A DNA stretch of 5,751 nt from positions 1-5,751 of the forward strand of contig JAVBYB010000152.1 in assembly GCA_030824255.1 (NCBI GenBank). The letters are read 5' to 3'. The notes under the pieces were generated by a model. The model saw nothing but the letters and a program-made list of their open reading frames with translations, ran no database searches and was not told the DNA's origin. The stretch is from a bacterium (GTDB lineage: Bacteria; Pseudomonadota; Alphaproteobacteria; Caulobacterales; Hyphomonadaceae). Made by a program: the position numbers and the translations under genes. Below are positions 1-5,698 of this stretch, one piece after another (the first letter of the stretch is position 1; every line of letters starts with the position of its first letter).

Positions 1-622
1 ACCCAGCGCCAAGCACATCGTGACGGCGCGTGCGCGTGAACTGTTCGCGCTTCCAATCGATCAGCGTGACGAGATCCTCGGCCGAGGCGGGGCCGAACGT
101 CACCGTCTCCTTGCCGAAATCCTTTTCGCCCTGGCGGGCAAGCCTGCGCATCTTCTTGAAATGTTTCGGGTTGAGATCGCGCTGCGCATCGAGCCAGACA
201 TCGAACCCACGCGAAAGATCCGCGACCGCAGACCCCTCCCGGCCACGCACCTTCACGCCGCGCGCCAGCTTCGCCGCAGGCCAGCCGGAGAACGCATAGG
301 CGGCCATGCCTGCATGCCCGAGCGCCGGCGCAAGCAACGCCACGCTTTCGTCTGCGCAGACCGGTCCGTTCACATCGCACATCGGCGCGCCGAGCGGCCG
401 CGACAGTCCGGAGGACGAGACCTGCATCGGCAGGACAAGCTTCACCGATCCCTGCACCGACGCCACCAGAACCCGTGCATCCGGTCGCAGGCGGCCGACT
501 GCAACGGCGAATTCAGGGGCAAGGAAGGGGCTTTGGAGCCGAGCGTCCGCCGCGCGCATCGCACGCCACGCAGACAGATCCGCCGCGCTCAATTCATCAG
601 GATGCTTCAGGGAAACCTGCAT
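1..622 (-). CDS. GNAT-family acyltransferase, CelD/BcsL type (3' part outside window)
   Basis: The first 207 residues are visible; the gene continues past the left edge, and relatives are commonly 350-400 residues, so roughly half is present. Seen: an N-terminal block with SPFLAPEF (31-38) followed by RPDARV (46-51), a mid-region GAPMCDVNGP (78-87), then LNPKHFKKMRRL (150-161) and DWKREQF (189-195). This order is typical of the COG5653 / Acetyltransf_6 group, whose acetyl-CoA-binding half would lie in the missing part. Members are cytoplasmic acyltransferases, often near exopolysaccharide or cellulose genes; the substrate here is unknown. The ATG at 622-620 is chosen because the alignable sequence begins shortly after it. 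An in-frame stop lies upstream at 679-677, and the only other start in between is a TTG at 652. The Shine-Dalgarno match is weak. The gene begins 96 bases after the lepB stop. A GCTACAAA box (666-659) resembles a Caulobacter-type -10, but I see no good -35. Confidence 0.8.
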   Translation of the reverse strand, partial: MQVSLKHPDELSAADLSAWRAMRAADARLQSPFLAPEFAVAVGRLRPDARVLVASVQGSVKLVLPMQVSSSGLSRPLGAPMCDVNGPVCADESVALLAPALGHAGMAAYAFSGWPAAKLARGVKVRGREGSAVADLSRGFDVWLDAQRDLNPKHFKKMRRLARQGEKDFGKETVTFGPASAEDLVTLIDWKREQFTRTRRHDVLGAG

Positions 623-691
623 GCACCAACCCAGCCTGCGATCCCCTCGCAAGCATGGTTTGTAGCCCGGTAACGCTTAAATCCAGGGGAA

Positions 692-717
692 ACCGATCGA
701 TGAAATTCGACCGATCG
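692..717. repeat. Direct repeat of ACCGATCG between lepB and the GNAT gene
   Basis: ACCGATCG occurs at 692-699 and again at 710-717, an 18-base period, in the 96-base gap between lepB and the GNAT gene. The CGATCG core of each copy is itself palindromic, so the pair can also fold into a 6-bp stem. No T-run follows on either strand, so it does not look like an intrinsic terminator. It lies just upstream of a weak -10-like box (659-666) and could be an operator, but nothing in the sequence proves that. Confidence 0.3.
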
Positions 718-718
718 C

Positions 719-1648
719 CTACAGACCTTTCCAGAGACGCCCTTCTGGGCATTCCGCGCCCGGCGCCTGCTTGCAGCCGTGCAGCGTGAACAGCACAGTT
801 TCGGCGCGGCCGATGAGGTAATCCAGCGGCACGAAGCCGATGGCGTCGTCGCGCGTGTCTGCCGGCAGGCTGGCGGGGCGATAAGGCCACGCCTCGGGGA
901 ACTGCGTCGCCATGCGACGGTGGCCGGAGGGCGCGCGACTGTCTTCGGAATTGTCGCGGTTGTCGCCCATCATGAACACATGGCCCGGCGGCACGACAAA
1001 GCGCGGCGTCTCGTCCAGCGAATCCGAATCCGAGAACTCGTGGATCAGGTAGGACTTCGTGCCCTCGCCTTCGCCAGTCGGAAGCGTCTCGCGATATTCC
1101 GTCGCCGTGGCGAGACGGCTGTTGTCGTCAGGAATATAGGTCGTCGTGCGCACGCGCTCGCGCGAGACTTCATTGTCGTTGAGATAGAGATGACCGCCCT
1201 TGATCTCGATTGCGTCACCCGGCAGGCCGACAAGGCGCTTGATCATCACGCGGTCAGAATGCGGATGCTGGAACACGATGACATCGCCGCGCTTCGGCTG
1301 CGAGGCGAACATGCTCTCGTTCGGATTCTTCGGATCGTCGCCGATCACCATCAGGCCGAGGCCGAACGGGATCGAGTTCCGGTTATAGCCATAGGCGAAC
1401 TTGGCCACGGCAACGCGGTCGCCAACCTGCAGGGCCGGGACCATCGATTCCGACGGGATCGAGCGCAGTTCATAGACGAAGGTAGAAAACACCAGCCAGA
1501 ACGGGACGAAGATGGCGATGGTCATCGCCGTCTCGCGAAACTCGTGCAGGAGCTTCTTCTTCAGGCCTGGCTTGGGCTCGGCCCCGGCGGCCTCGCCACC
1601 GGCGGCCGGCTGTCCGCCTACCGGCTGCTCAGTCGAGGTGTCACTCAT
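719..1648 (-). CDS. lepB: Signal peptidase I (LepB)
   Basis: 309 residues. This inner-membrane serine protease removes signal peptides from Sec- and Tat-exported proteins on the periplasmic side. The first 30 or so residues are a Gly/Ala/Pro-rich cytoplasmic tail ending in lysines. One membrane segment follows at about 41-58, whereas the E. coli enzyme has two. The nucleophile is Ser68 in PSESMVP. The general base is Lys137 in MIKRLVGLPGD, and the C-terminal signature GDNRDNSEDSR spans 228-238. All catalytic boxes are present, so the enzyme should be active. The last 20 residues hold two cysteines, C292 and C300, which would be periplasmic and could form a disulfide. The ATG at 1648 has AGGGA (1660-1656) seven bases upstream. 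The usual alphaproteobacterial partner rnc is not next downstream; a GNAT gene is. This may be the sole housekeeping copy or a second signal peptidase; the window cannot tell. Confidence 0.97.
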   Translation of the reverse strand: MSDTSTEQPVGGQPAAGGEAAGAEPKPGLKKKLLHEFRETAMTIAIFVPFWLVFSTFVYELRSIPSESMVPALQVGDRVAVAKFAYGYNRNSIPFGLGLMVIGDDPKNPNESMFASQPKRGDVIVFQHPHSDRVMIKRLVGLPGDAIEIKGGHLYLNDNEVSRERVRTTTYIPDDNSRLATATEYRETLPTGEGEGTKSYLIHEFSDSDSLDETPRFVVPPGHVFMMGDNRDNSEDSRAPSGHRRMATQFPEAWPYRPASLPADTRDDAIGFVPLDYLIGRAETVLFTLHGCKQAPGAECPEGRLWKGL

Positions 1649-1679
1649 CTACAGGTCCCTGAAGCCTTTTCGGGCAGGC

Positions 1680-1694
1680 GGGCCCGGTCGGCCC
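1680..1694. other. GC hairpin in the lepB 5' leader
   Basis: GGGCC (1680-1684) and GGCCC (1690-1694) pair perfectly around a five-base loop, inside the 92-base gap between the hydrolase stop and the lepB start. No T-run follows on the minus strand, so it is a poor intrinsic terminator. If the promoter at 1720-1744 is real, the hairpin lies in the lepB leader about 20 bases upstream of the Shine-Dalgarno sequence. Confidence 0.25.
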
Positions 1695-1719
1695 CCCTTC
1701 GGCAATACGTGGGCTATAC

Positions 1720-1744
1720 GTTATGTCTCTGCCCCTGCCGTCAA
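1720..1744 (-). promoter_or_regulatory. Candidate lepB promoter, Caulobacter housekeeping-sigma type
   Basis: Reading the minus strand, TTGACGG (1744-1738), ten bases, then GACATAAC (1727-1720). This matches all seven -35 positions and six of eight -10 positions of the Caulobacter consensus TTGACGS-N10-14-GCTANAWC. The -35 box overlaps the stop codon of the upstream hydrolase gene. Transcription would start near 1712, leaving a leader of about 65 bases. This is a pattern match only. Confidence 0.45.
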
Positions 1745-2793
1745 GTCGCCCGCCTGTAGAGGGTTGTCCCGCCGTCCTGCACGGACGTCACAAGTCCCCG
1801 CCGCTTAAGGCAATTCAGGTGGGCCAGGGTCTCGCCGGTCGCCATTCCCAGCGTGTCCTTGTCGATGGCGCGGGCGAACATGGCCGTGAACAGGTCGATC
1901 GCCCGTTTGGGGGTGTCCAGACGTGACAGGACACGCGTCAGGGCAACCTCATGCCCCTCAATCAGCGCGTCCAGACGCTTGTGGGCACCATAAAACGGCT
2001 CGTTGTGCGAGGGCAGGACCAGCACGTCGGCGGGAATGGCCGCCTTCAGTTTGCGGCATGAGTCCAGCCAGTCCGCCAGCGGATCGGCGTCGGGCTCGGT
2101 CGGGAACACGCTCACATTGGAGGAGATGCGGGGCAGGATCTGGTCGCCGGAAATGAACACGTTGATGTCCTGCGCCCAGAGGCAGGCATGCTCGGGCGAA
2201 TGGCCTGATCCCGTGACAATCCGCCACGTCCGTCCGCCAATCTCGATCTCGTCGCCATCGCTCAGCCGGTGAAATCCATCCGGCAGCTGCGACACGCCCC
2301 GGCCAAAGCCGCCGAACCGCTCGACATACTTGTCGAGGTCTTCCTGTTCCCACCCGGCGGCGCGATAGAATTTGACGCCAGCTTCCGGCGCCTCGCGTCC
2401 GGTGTCCGCCACCAGCATGCGGCACGTCACGTATTCCAGCCGCGAGATCCAGAGATCGCACTGGAATTTCCGGCTCATCCATCCCGCCAGCCCGATGTGA
2501 TCGGGATGCATGTGGGTGACGATGATGCGCTTCACCGGTTTGCCGCCGAGTTCATTCTCGAAGATCGTGCGCCAGTGGCCCTTGGTCTCGGTGTTGGGAA
2601 TGCCGGTGTCGACCACGGTCCAGCCGTCGCCGTCTTCCAGCAGCCAGAGATTGATCCACTTCAGCGAGAACGGCAGCGGCATCCGCACCCAGCGAACACC
2701 TGGCGCCACCTCCATCGTGGTTCCCGGCTGCGGCGGCTCCGCGAACGGATAGTCGTAGCGCGCCCGCGCCGTCTTGCCTTCGAAGCCATCCAT
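1741..2793 (-). CDS. Metallo-beta-lactamase-fold metal hydrolase with C-terminal winged-helix-like domain
   Basis: 350 residues from the chosen start. The beta-lactamase-like metal core shows HMHPDH (94-99; H94, H96, D98, H99), H198 in GHSPEH, D217 in SGDQ and H263 in PSHNEPF. These are the full set of two-zinc ligands seen in the glyoxalase II / LACTB2-like branch, so an active hydrolase is expected. The C-terminal 60 or so residues, with an MATGETLAHLNCLKRRGLV block (317-335) and a closing DGGTTLYRR, look like the small winged-helix tail found in many of these proteins. There is no signal peptide, so it should be cytoplasmic. Substrate is not predictable; thioester, lactone, nucleic acid and other ester hydrolysis all occur in the fold. 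The ATG at 2793 is preferred over an upstream in-frame ATG at 2847 because it has a strong ribosome binding site. It begins 60 bases after the last of the three tandem paralogues and may share their transcript. Residue numbers count from this start. Confidence 0.92.
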   Translation of the reverse strand: MDGFEGKTARARYDYPFAEPPQPGTTMEVAPGVRWVRMPLPFSLKWINLWLLEDGDGWTVVDTGIPNTETKGHWRTIFENELGGKPVKRIIVTHMHPDHIGLAGWMSRKFQCDLWISRLEYVTCRMLVADTGREAPEAGVKFYRAAGWEQEDLDKYVERFGGFGRGVSQLPDGFHRLSDGDEIEIGGRTWRIVTGSGHSPEHACLWAQDINVFISGDQILPRISSNVSVFPTEPDADPLADWLDSCRKLKAAIPADVLVLPSHNEPFYGAHKRLDALIEGHEVALTRVLSRLDTPKRAIDLFTAMFARAIDKDTLGMATGETLAHLNCLKRRGLVTSVQDGGTTLYRRAT

Positions 2794-2799
2794 GATTGG

Positions 2800-2808
2800 C
2801 CTCCCTCT
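2800..2808 (-). promoter_or_regulatory. Ribosome binding site deciding the hydrolase start
   Basis: On the minus strand AGAGGGAGG lies six bases before the ATG at 2793-2791. It is a strong match to the anti-Shine-Dalgarno sequence at good spacing. It argues against the in-frame ATGs at 2847 and 2832, which would add an 18- or 13-residue basic N-terminus not needed by the fold. Confidence 0.8.
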
Positions 2809-2853
2809 GCTGCGCTGCAACCTAAAGGTCATCAGCGCGCGAGGCAAACGGCG

Positions 2854-3447
2854 CTAGAGCGGAAACTCCGCCGTCCACTGCTCGGCAAGCGAAAGGGTGA
2901 CGATCGAAGTCTCGACATAGGCGGGCAGCAGCTCACGGATAACATCGGACTGCGGGATGCCGTTGGCGATCCACAGCTTGTCGAGTTCGGCGCGCTCAGC
3001 CGGATCGTCCCGCCATGTACCGAAATAGAGCCGGTCAAAATCCGCGTCGCTCATCGTGTCCAGCAGGCCGTCGACTTTCCTGAGCTGTTCTTCGGTCAGG
3101 CCGGTATCGATCAGGTCGGTTGCGAGCGTGTCGGAGACGACGCCCTGCAGCCCCATCTCCGTGGCATAGCCGATGCGCGTCTCGTCCCAGCCGTGCACGG
3201 TTGCGCAGGCGTCGGCGACATCCGTCACGATTTTTGTCAGCTGCTCGAACTCCTCGCCCTCCGACTGGTCGTAGATCACCATGTCGCCGATCGCAAAGAA
3301 GGTGTCGTCGTCAAGCTTCGAGACGCCGTTGTAGACGCACGACATCTCCATCATCCGCTGCTGTTCCTTCGTGATCTGCGCCATCGCCGGCGCAGCCAGC
3401 GCACCCGCCAGAAACACCGCGCCCGCGATCGCGCCGCCTCTTGTCAT
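2854..3447 (-). CDS. Exported two-cysteine protein, third gene of a tandem paralogue set
   Basis: 197 residues; I do not recognise the family. A Sec signal peptide is clear: MTR, a hydrophobic stretch at about 5-20, and a cleavage site after AMA (21-23), giving a mature start at Gln24. The mature protein is acidic, probably helical and has no membrane segment, so it should be periplasmic or secreted. It shares with its two upstream neighbours CVY (C37), AC (C81), MGLQGVVSDTL (99-109), a MSDADFDRLYFGTW block (132-145) and NGIP (162-165). The two cysteines are probably a disulfide pair. Its linker after CVY is the longest of the three and its C-terminus diverges most. The ATG at 3447 lies 13 bases after the previous stop and follows a G-rich stretch. 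An in-frame ATG at 3471 would overlap the previous gene and add MISSGGGA before the signal peptide; it cannot be excluded. Confidence 0.85.
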   Translation of the reverse strand: MTRGGAIAGAVFLAGALAAPAMAQITKEQQRMMEMSCVYNGVSKLDDDTFFAIGDMVIYDQSEGEEFEQLTKIVTDVADACATVHGWDETRIGYATEMGLQGVVSDTLATDLIDTGLTEEQLRKVDGLLDTMSDADFDRLYFGTWRDDPAERAELDKLWIANGIPQSDVIRELLPAYVETSIVTLSLAEQWTAEFPL

Positions 3448-3460
3448 CGCCCCGCCCCCG

Positions 3461-4036
3461 CTAGAGATCATCCACCAGGAACAGGAAGACTACCTGATCC
3501 GCCTGCGCCGAGACCTCGAAGATTTCGAACGCCGCATCGATGGCCGCGTCCTTGTCCGGCACACCTGCCGAGATCAGGCTGCGCTTCACCTTGCCCGAAA
3601 ACTCGATATCGCTGCGCCACTCGCCCTCGAACTTGTCGAGCTCTTCATCGGTGAACGCGTCATAGACGCCGAACATCTTCTCGATGGCGCGCTTGTTCGC
3701 GCCTTCCTTGCGAACGACGTCGGCAAGATGGTCCACCGCCACGCCATAGATACCCATGTCGGCGGCCGACGCTGCCTTGCTGCCTGACAGCATGAACGCC
3801 TCGGCGCACGCCCGCACGGCATCATTCACCACCAGGGCTGCGCCATCGACATCATCTTCCGGCGCGGTGTCATACAGAAAGACGTTCGCCACCATGCCGG
3901 CGTGCTCGCTTGCCGACAGCTTGTTGTAGACACAGAACAGGCCCGTTGTGTCGTCCTTCGCATCGCGCGTCGGCTGACCATGGGCAGCGCCCGCAACCAG
4001 CACGGCAAGAAAACCAGCGATCAGAAGTCCGCGCAT
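3461..4036 (-). CDS. Exported two-cysteine protein, second gene of the tandem paralogue set
   Basis: 191 residues, family not recognised. The signal peptide has MRG, a hydrophobic core at about 4-16, and likely cleavage after AHG (18-20). The shared motifs are FCVYN (C35), RACA (C77), MGIYGVAVDHL (94-104), FTDEELDKFEGEW (128-140) and AGVP (157-160). The mature protein is acidic and has no other cysteine. The C-terminus (FLFLVDDL) resembles that of the first gene's product, so these two look closest to each other. The start codon overlaps the preceding stop in a TGATG arrangement at 4038-4034. That is typical of translational coupling and implies co-expression in fixed proportion. Role unknown; two cysteines in an exported protein suggest a disulfide-stabilised helical fold. 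Confidence 0.88.
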   Translation of the reverse strand: MRGLLIAGFLAVLVAGAAHGQPTRDAKDDTTGLFCVYNKLSASEHAGMVANVFLYDTAPEDDVDGAALVVNDAVRACAEAFMLSGSKAASAADMGIYGVAVDHLADVVRKEGANKRAIEKMFGVYDAFTDEELDKFEGEWRSDIEFSGKVKRSLISAGVPDKDAAIDAAFEIFEVSAQADQVVFLFLVDDL

Positions 4037-4605
4037 CAGTTGCTGTCCTCGTCCATGATGTAGACAAACTCGGCTTCGTCAGCCAGCGCCAGAACACCCA
4101 TGATGCTCATCGCGGTATCGATGAAATAGTCGTCGCTGGGAAATTTTGCGGCAATCAGCTGGGCCTTCACGCGCTCGCCGACCTCGGTGTCATACCAGTC
4201 GTCCGTGTAGAGTGCGTCGTAGTCGTCGTCCGACAGCGCATCCGTGACCGTGAAGATCGAGGCGATCTCGTCTTCTGTTGCGCCTTCAAACATCAGCTCT
4301 TCGGTCAGGTAGTCGATCACCGCTCCGAACCGGCCATATTCCTCAACCGCCATCTTCTGGGATTCGGACAGGCCATGCGTCGTCGCGCACGCCGCGCCCG
4401 CCTTCGCGATCACGCCGCCCGGATCGCCCGTCAGGTCGCCTTCGAAAATGTACGCCTCGGCCACCGCCTCATAGTCGAAGGTCGTGGCCAGGGATTCATA
4501 GACACACCACAGTCCCTTGTCCTCGGCGTCCGGCTGCTGTGCGCTCGCCGACAATGGCGCAAGGCAGGCAATACCCGCAGCGAGCGCAGTGATAAGAGCA
4601 CGCAT
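4036..4605 (-). CDS. Exported two-cysteine protein, first gene of the tandem paralogue set
   Basis: 189 residues, family not recognised. The signal peptide has MR, a hydrophobic region at about 3-18, and cleavage after ASA (20-22). C14 lies within the signal peptide but does not make a convincing lipobox. The mature part carries WCVYE (C34), AAC (C73), YGRFGAVIDYL (90-100), LSDDDYDALYTDDW (124-137) and KFP (154-156). It is strongly acidic, with many Asp and Glu and a DEDSN end. The ATG at 4605 has AAGGA five bases upstream plus GGAG just before it, the best ribosome binding site of the three, as fits the first gene of an operon. It is transcribed divergently from the YceI gene across a 284-base gap. 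The second paralogue starts inside its stop codon. Confidence 0.9.
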   Translation of the reverse strand: MRALITALAAGIACLAPLSASAQQPDAEDKGLWCVYESLATTFDYEAVAEAYIFEGDLTGDPGGVIAKAGAACATTHGLSESQKMAVEEYGRFGAVIDYLTEELMFEGATEDEIASIFTVTDALSDDDYDALYTDDWYDTEVGERVKAQLIAAKFPSDDYFIDTAMSIMGVLALADEAEFVYIMDEDSN

Positions 4606-4701
4606 GAAATTCCTTCTCCGTCCTGTCGGACCACCGGTCGCTGCTGGATCGGACGGCCCCCCGGCACGTCCCGCTCGGGCCCCACGCCCTTGTCGCTGCG
4701 G

Positions 4702-4725
4702 ACGCTAGCTGCGCCGGCCCGCCAA
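4702..4725 (-). promoter_or_regulatory. Weak candidate promoter for the three-paralogue operon
   Basis: On the minus strand TTGGCGG (4725-4719), nine bases, then GCTAGCGT (4709-4702). The -35 matches six of seven and the -10 five of eight positions of TTGACGS-N10-14-GCTANAWC, and the spacing is one base short. It would give a leader of about 90 bases. I see nothing better on this strand between 4606 and 4889. Confidence 0.27.
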
Positions 4726-4813
4726 AACCAGCGCGCGGGGTCTCCCAACTGCCAAAAAGATCAACTTCGCGTCAGGCCAGCTGCTCTGAAGCCTCTTGCC
4801 AGCTTTTGCCCAC

Positions 4814-4840
4814 TGGACGGGCTGCGCGGCGGGTTACAAT
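4814..4840 (+). promoter_or_regulatory. Candidate promoter of the YceI-family gene
   Basis: TGGACGG (4814-4820), twelve bases, then GTTACAAT (4833-4840). This matches six of seven and six of eight positions of the Caulobacter-type consensus TTGACGS-N10-14-GCTANAWC, and TACAAT is also a good general -10. Transcription would start near 4847, about 43 bases before the ATG. Confidence 0.45.
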
Positions 4841-4889
4841 CCTTGCGCCCGCTCCAGCCTACCCCGGCTGGACGTTCAGGAGACATTAT

Positions 4890-5513
4890 ATGCGTCGCAC
4901 GCTTGCCGGCCTTGCCGCCCTCGCCCTCCTTGCCGGCCCCGCCGTCGCCCCCGCGCTCGCCCAGGGCGCAGCGCCTGCCGGCGACTATGTTCTCGACAAG
5001 ACGCACGCCACGCTTCAGTGGCAGGGCCTGCACAACGGCCTCTCCTGGTACACCGCGCGCTTCGTGAACTTCGACGTCCAGCTGAAGTTCGATCCGGCCG
5101 ACGTCACCAAGTCGAAGATCACCGCCACCATCGATCCGAAATCCATCGAGACCGACTTCGCGAAGACCCGCGCCGCCGGCAACACCACCGACTTCAACGG
5201 CGAGCTCGCCAACGACGCCCGCTTCTTCAACTCCGGCAAATTCCCGCAGATCACCTTCACCTCGACCGCCGTCACCAAGACCGGCGAGAACAAGGGCAAG
5301 ATGACGGGCAACCTCACCTTCCTCGGCGTGACCAAGCCGGTGACGCTCGACGTCACCTATATCGGCTTCAAATCCTACCCCGCCCCGCGCAAACCGAAGA
5401 TCGGCTTTCAGGCCGTGGGCACGATCAACAAGACCCAGTGGGGCATGGCCGCCGGCGGCGCCATCGCCGACGACGTGAAGATCGAAATCAACGCCGAGTT
5501 CGCGCAGAAGTAG
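4890..5513 (+). CDS. YceI-family periplasmic protein
   Basis: 207 residues. YceI-family proteins are eight-stranded, lipocalin-like barrels in the periplasm. Members bind long isoprenoid chains such as polyprenyl pyrophosphate or ubiquinone in structures. The signal peptide has MRR, a hydrophobic stretch at about 4-22, and cleavage after ALA (22-24). The mature protein opens with GDYVLDKTHATLQW (31-44), the usual first strand. It continues with FDPADVTKSKITATIDPKSIETD (67-89), FFNSGKFPQITFTST (112-126) and GNLTFLGVTKPVTLDVTYIGF (140-160), all hallmarks of the family, and ends at full length. The ATG at 4890 has AGGAG (4878-4882) seven bases upstream and starts exactly at the signal peptide. 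Codons end mostly in C or G, more strictly than in the neighbours, which hints at good expression. It is a single gene, divergent from the paralogue operon and convergent with the gene at the right edge. Confidence 0.95.
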   Translation: MRRTLAGLAALALLAGPAVAPALAQGAAPAGDYVLDKTHATLQWQGLHNGLSWYTARFVNFDVQLKFDPADVTKSKITATIDPKSIETDFAKTRAAGNTTDFNGELANDARFFNSGKFPQITFTSTAVTKTGENKGKMTGNLTFLGVTKPVTLDVTYIGFKSYPAPRKPKIGFQAVGTINKTQWGMAAGGAIADDVKIEINAEFAQK

Positions 5514-5528
5514 GCTTGTTGAAATTCA

Positions 5529-5583
5529 GGGCAGCCCATCCCCGTTCGGTCATCCCGACGAACGTCGGGACCCAGGGCTGCCC
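5529..5583. other. Nine-bp stem just after the YceI gene, enclosing a repeat hairpin
   Basis: GGGCAGCCC (5529-5537) is perfectly complementary to GGGCTGCCC (5575-5583). The enclosed bases include the CCCGACG-AA-CGTCGGG hairpin of the repeat element. The structure starts 15 bases after the YceI stop codon and could shield the 3' end of that mRNA or help end transcription. There is no T-run, so it is not a standard intrinsic terminator. Confidence 0.35.
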
Positions 5584-5663
5584 ACCCACCTTGTCCCGGC
5601 TTGAAACTTCAACCCGGAACAAGTCTCACCACGTTTCCTGGATCCCGACTTTCGTCGGGATGA
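5550..5663. repeat. 114-bp near-palindromic interspersed repeat (REP/MITE-like)
   Basis: The outer arms 5550-5576 and 5637-5663 are inverted copies matching at 25 of 27 positions. Each also folds alone: CCCGACG-AA-CGTCGGG on the left and TCCCGAC-TTTC-GTCGGGA on the right. An inner palindrome, 5590-5606 against 5607-5623, has the same centre (5606/5607) and pairs at about 14 of 17 positions, with TTGAA/TTCAA innermost. Only the 13-base stretches between arms and core do not pair. Arms of the type TCATCCCGACGAAAGTCGGGATCCAGG are a familiar dispersed proteobacterial repeat, related in form to the ATTCCCGCGAAAGCGGGAAT repeats. It lies between convergent genes, a usual position for such elements. 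It carries no transposase and no obvious target-site duplication. Confidence 0.8.
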
Positions 5664-5698
5664 GCGGATGTTGCGCGACTACTCTTTAGCACACCCCT

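Noticed and set aside
20..673. Plus-strand open frames at the left edge
   Set aside because: The minus strand carries recognisable GNAT motifs over the same span; the plus-strand frames are Arg/Pro-rich with no family features.
1680..1694. Intrinsic terminator of the hydrolase gene
   Set aside because: The GC hairpin is short and has no T-run after it on the minus strand.
779..1759. A 326-codon plus-strand open frame opposite lepB
   Set aside because: lepB has every catalytic box on the other strand; the plus-strand translation shows no domain and is Arg-rich, as expected of a shadow frame.
2794..2847. Longer start for the metal hydrolase
   Set aside because: The ATG at 2793 has a strong, well-spaced ribosome binding site; the extension is basic and not part of the fold.
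2269..3654. A 461-codon plus-strand open frame opposite the hydrolase and two paralogues
   Set aside because: It is antisense to genes with clear motifs and signal peptides, has Arg/His/Pro-rich low-information sequence, and is a common by-product of high GC third positions.
4036..4605. The first paralogue as a lipoprotein (cysteine 14) or an EF-hand protein
   Set aside because: The residues before C14 (GIA) do not make a proper lipobox, and a good signal peptidase I site follows at ASA. The acidic block lacks the DxDxDG spacing of an EF-hand.
4806..4889. Longer start for the YceI protein
   Set aside because: The 28 extra residues would precede a complete signal peptide, have no ribosome binding site and would begin upstream of the candidate promoter -10.
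4796..5689. A 297-codon plus-strand frame through the YceI gene and the repeat
   Set aside because: It is out of frame with YceI. Its end translates the repeat arms into VIPTNVGTQ and SWIPTFVGM, peptides that arise from this repeat type and are often mistaken for protein.
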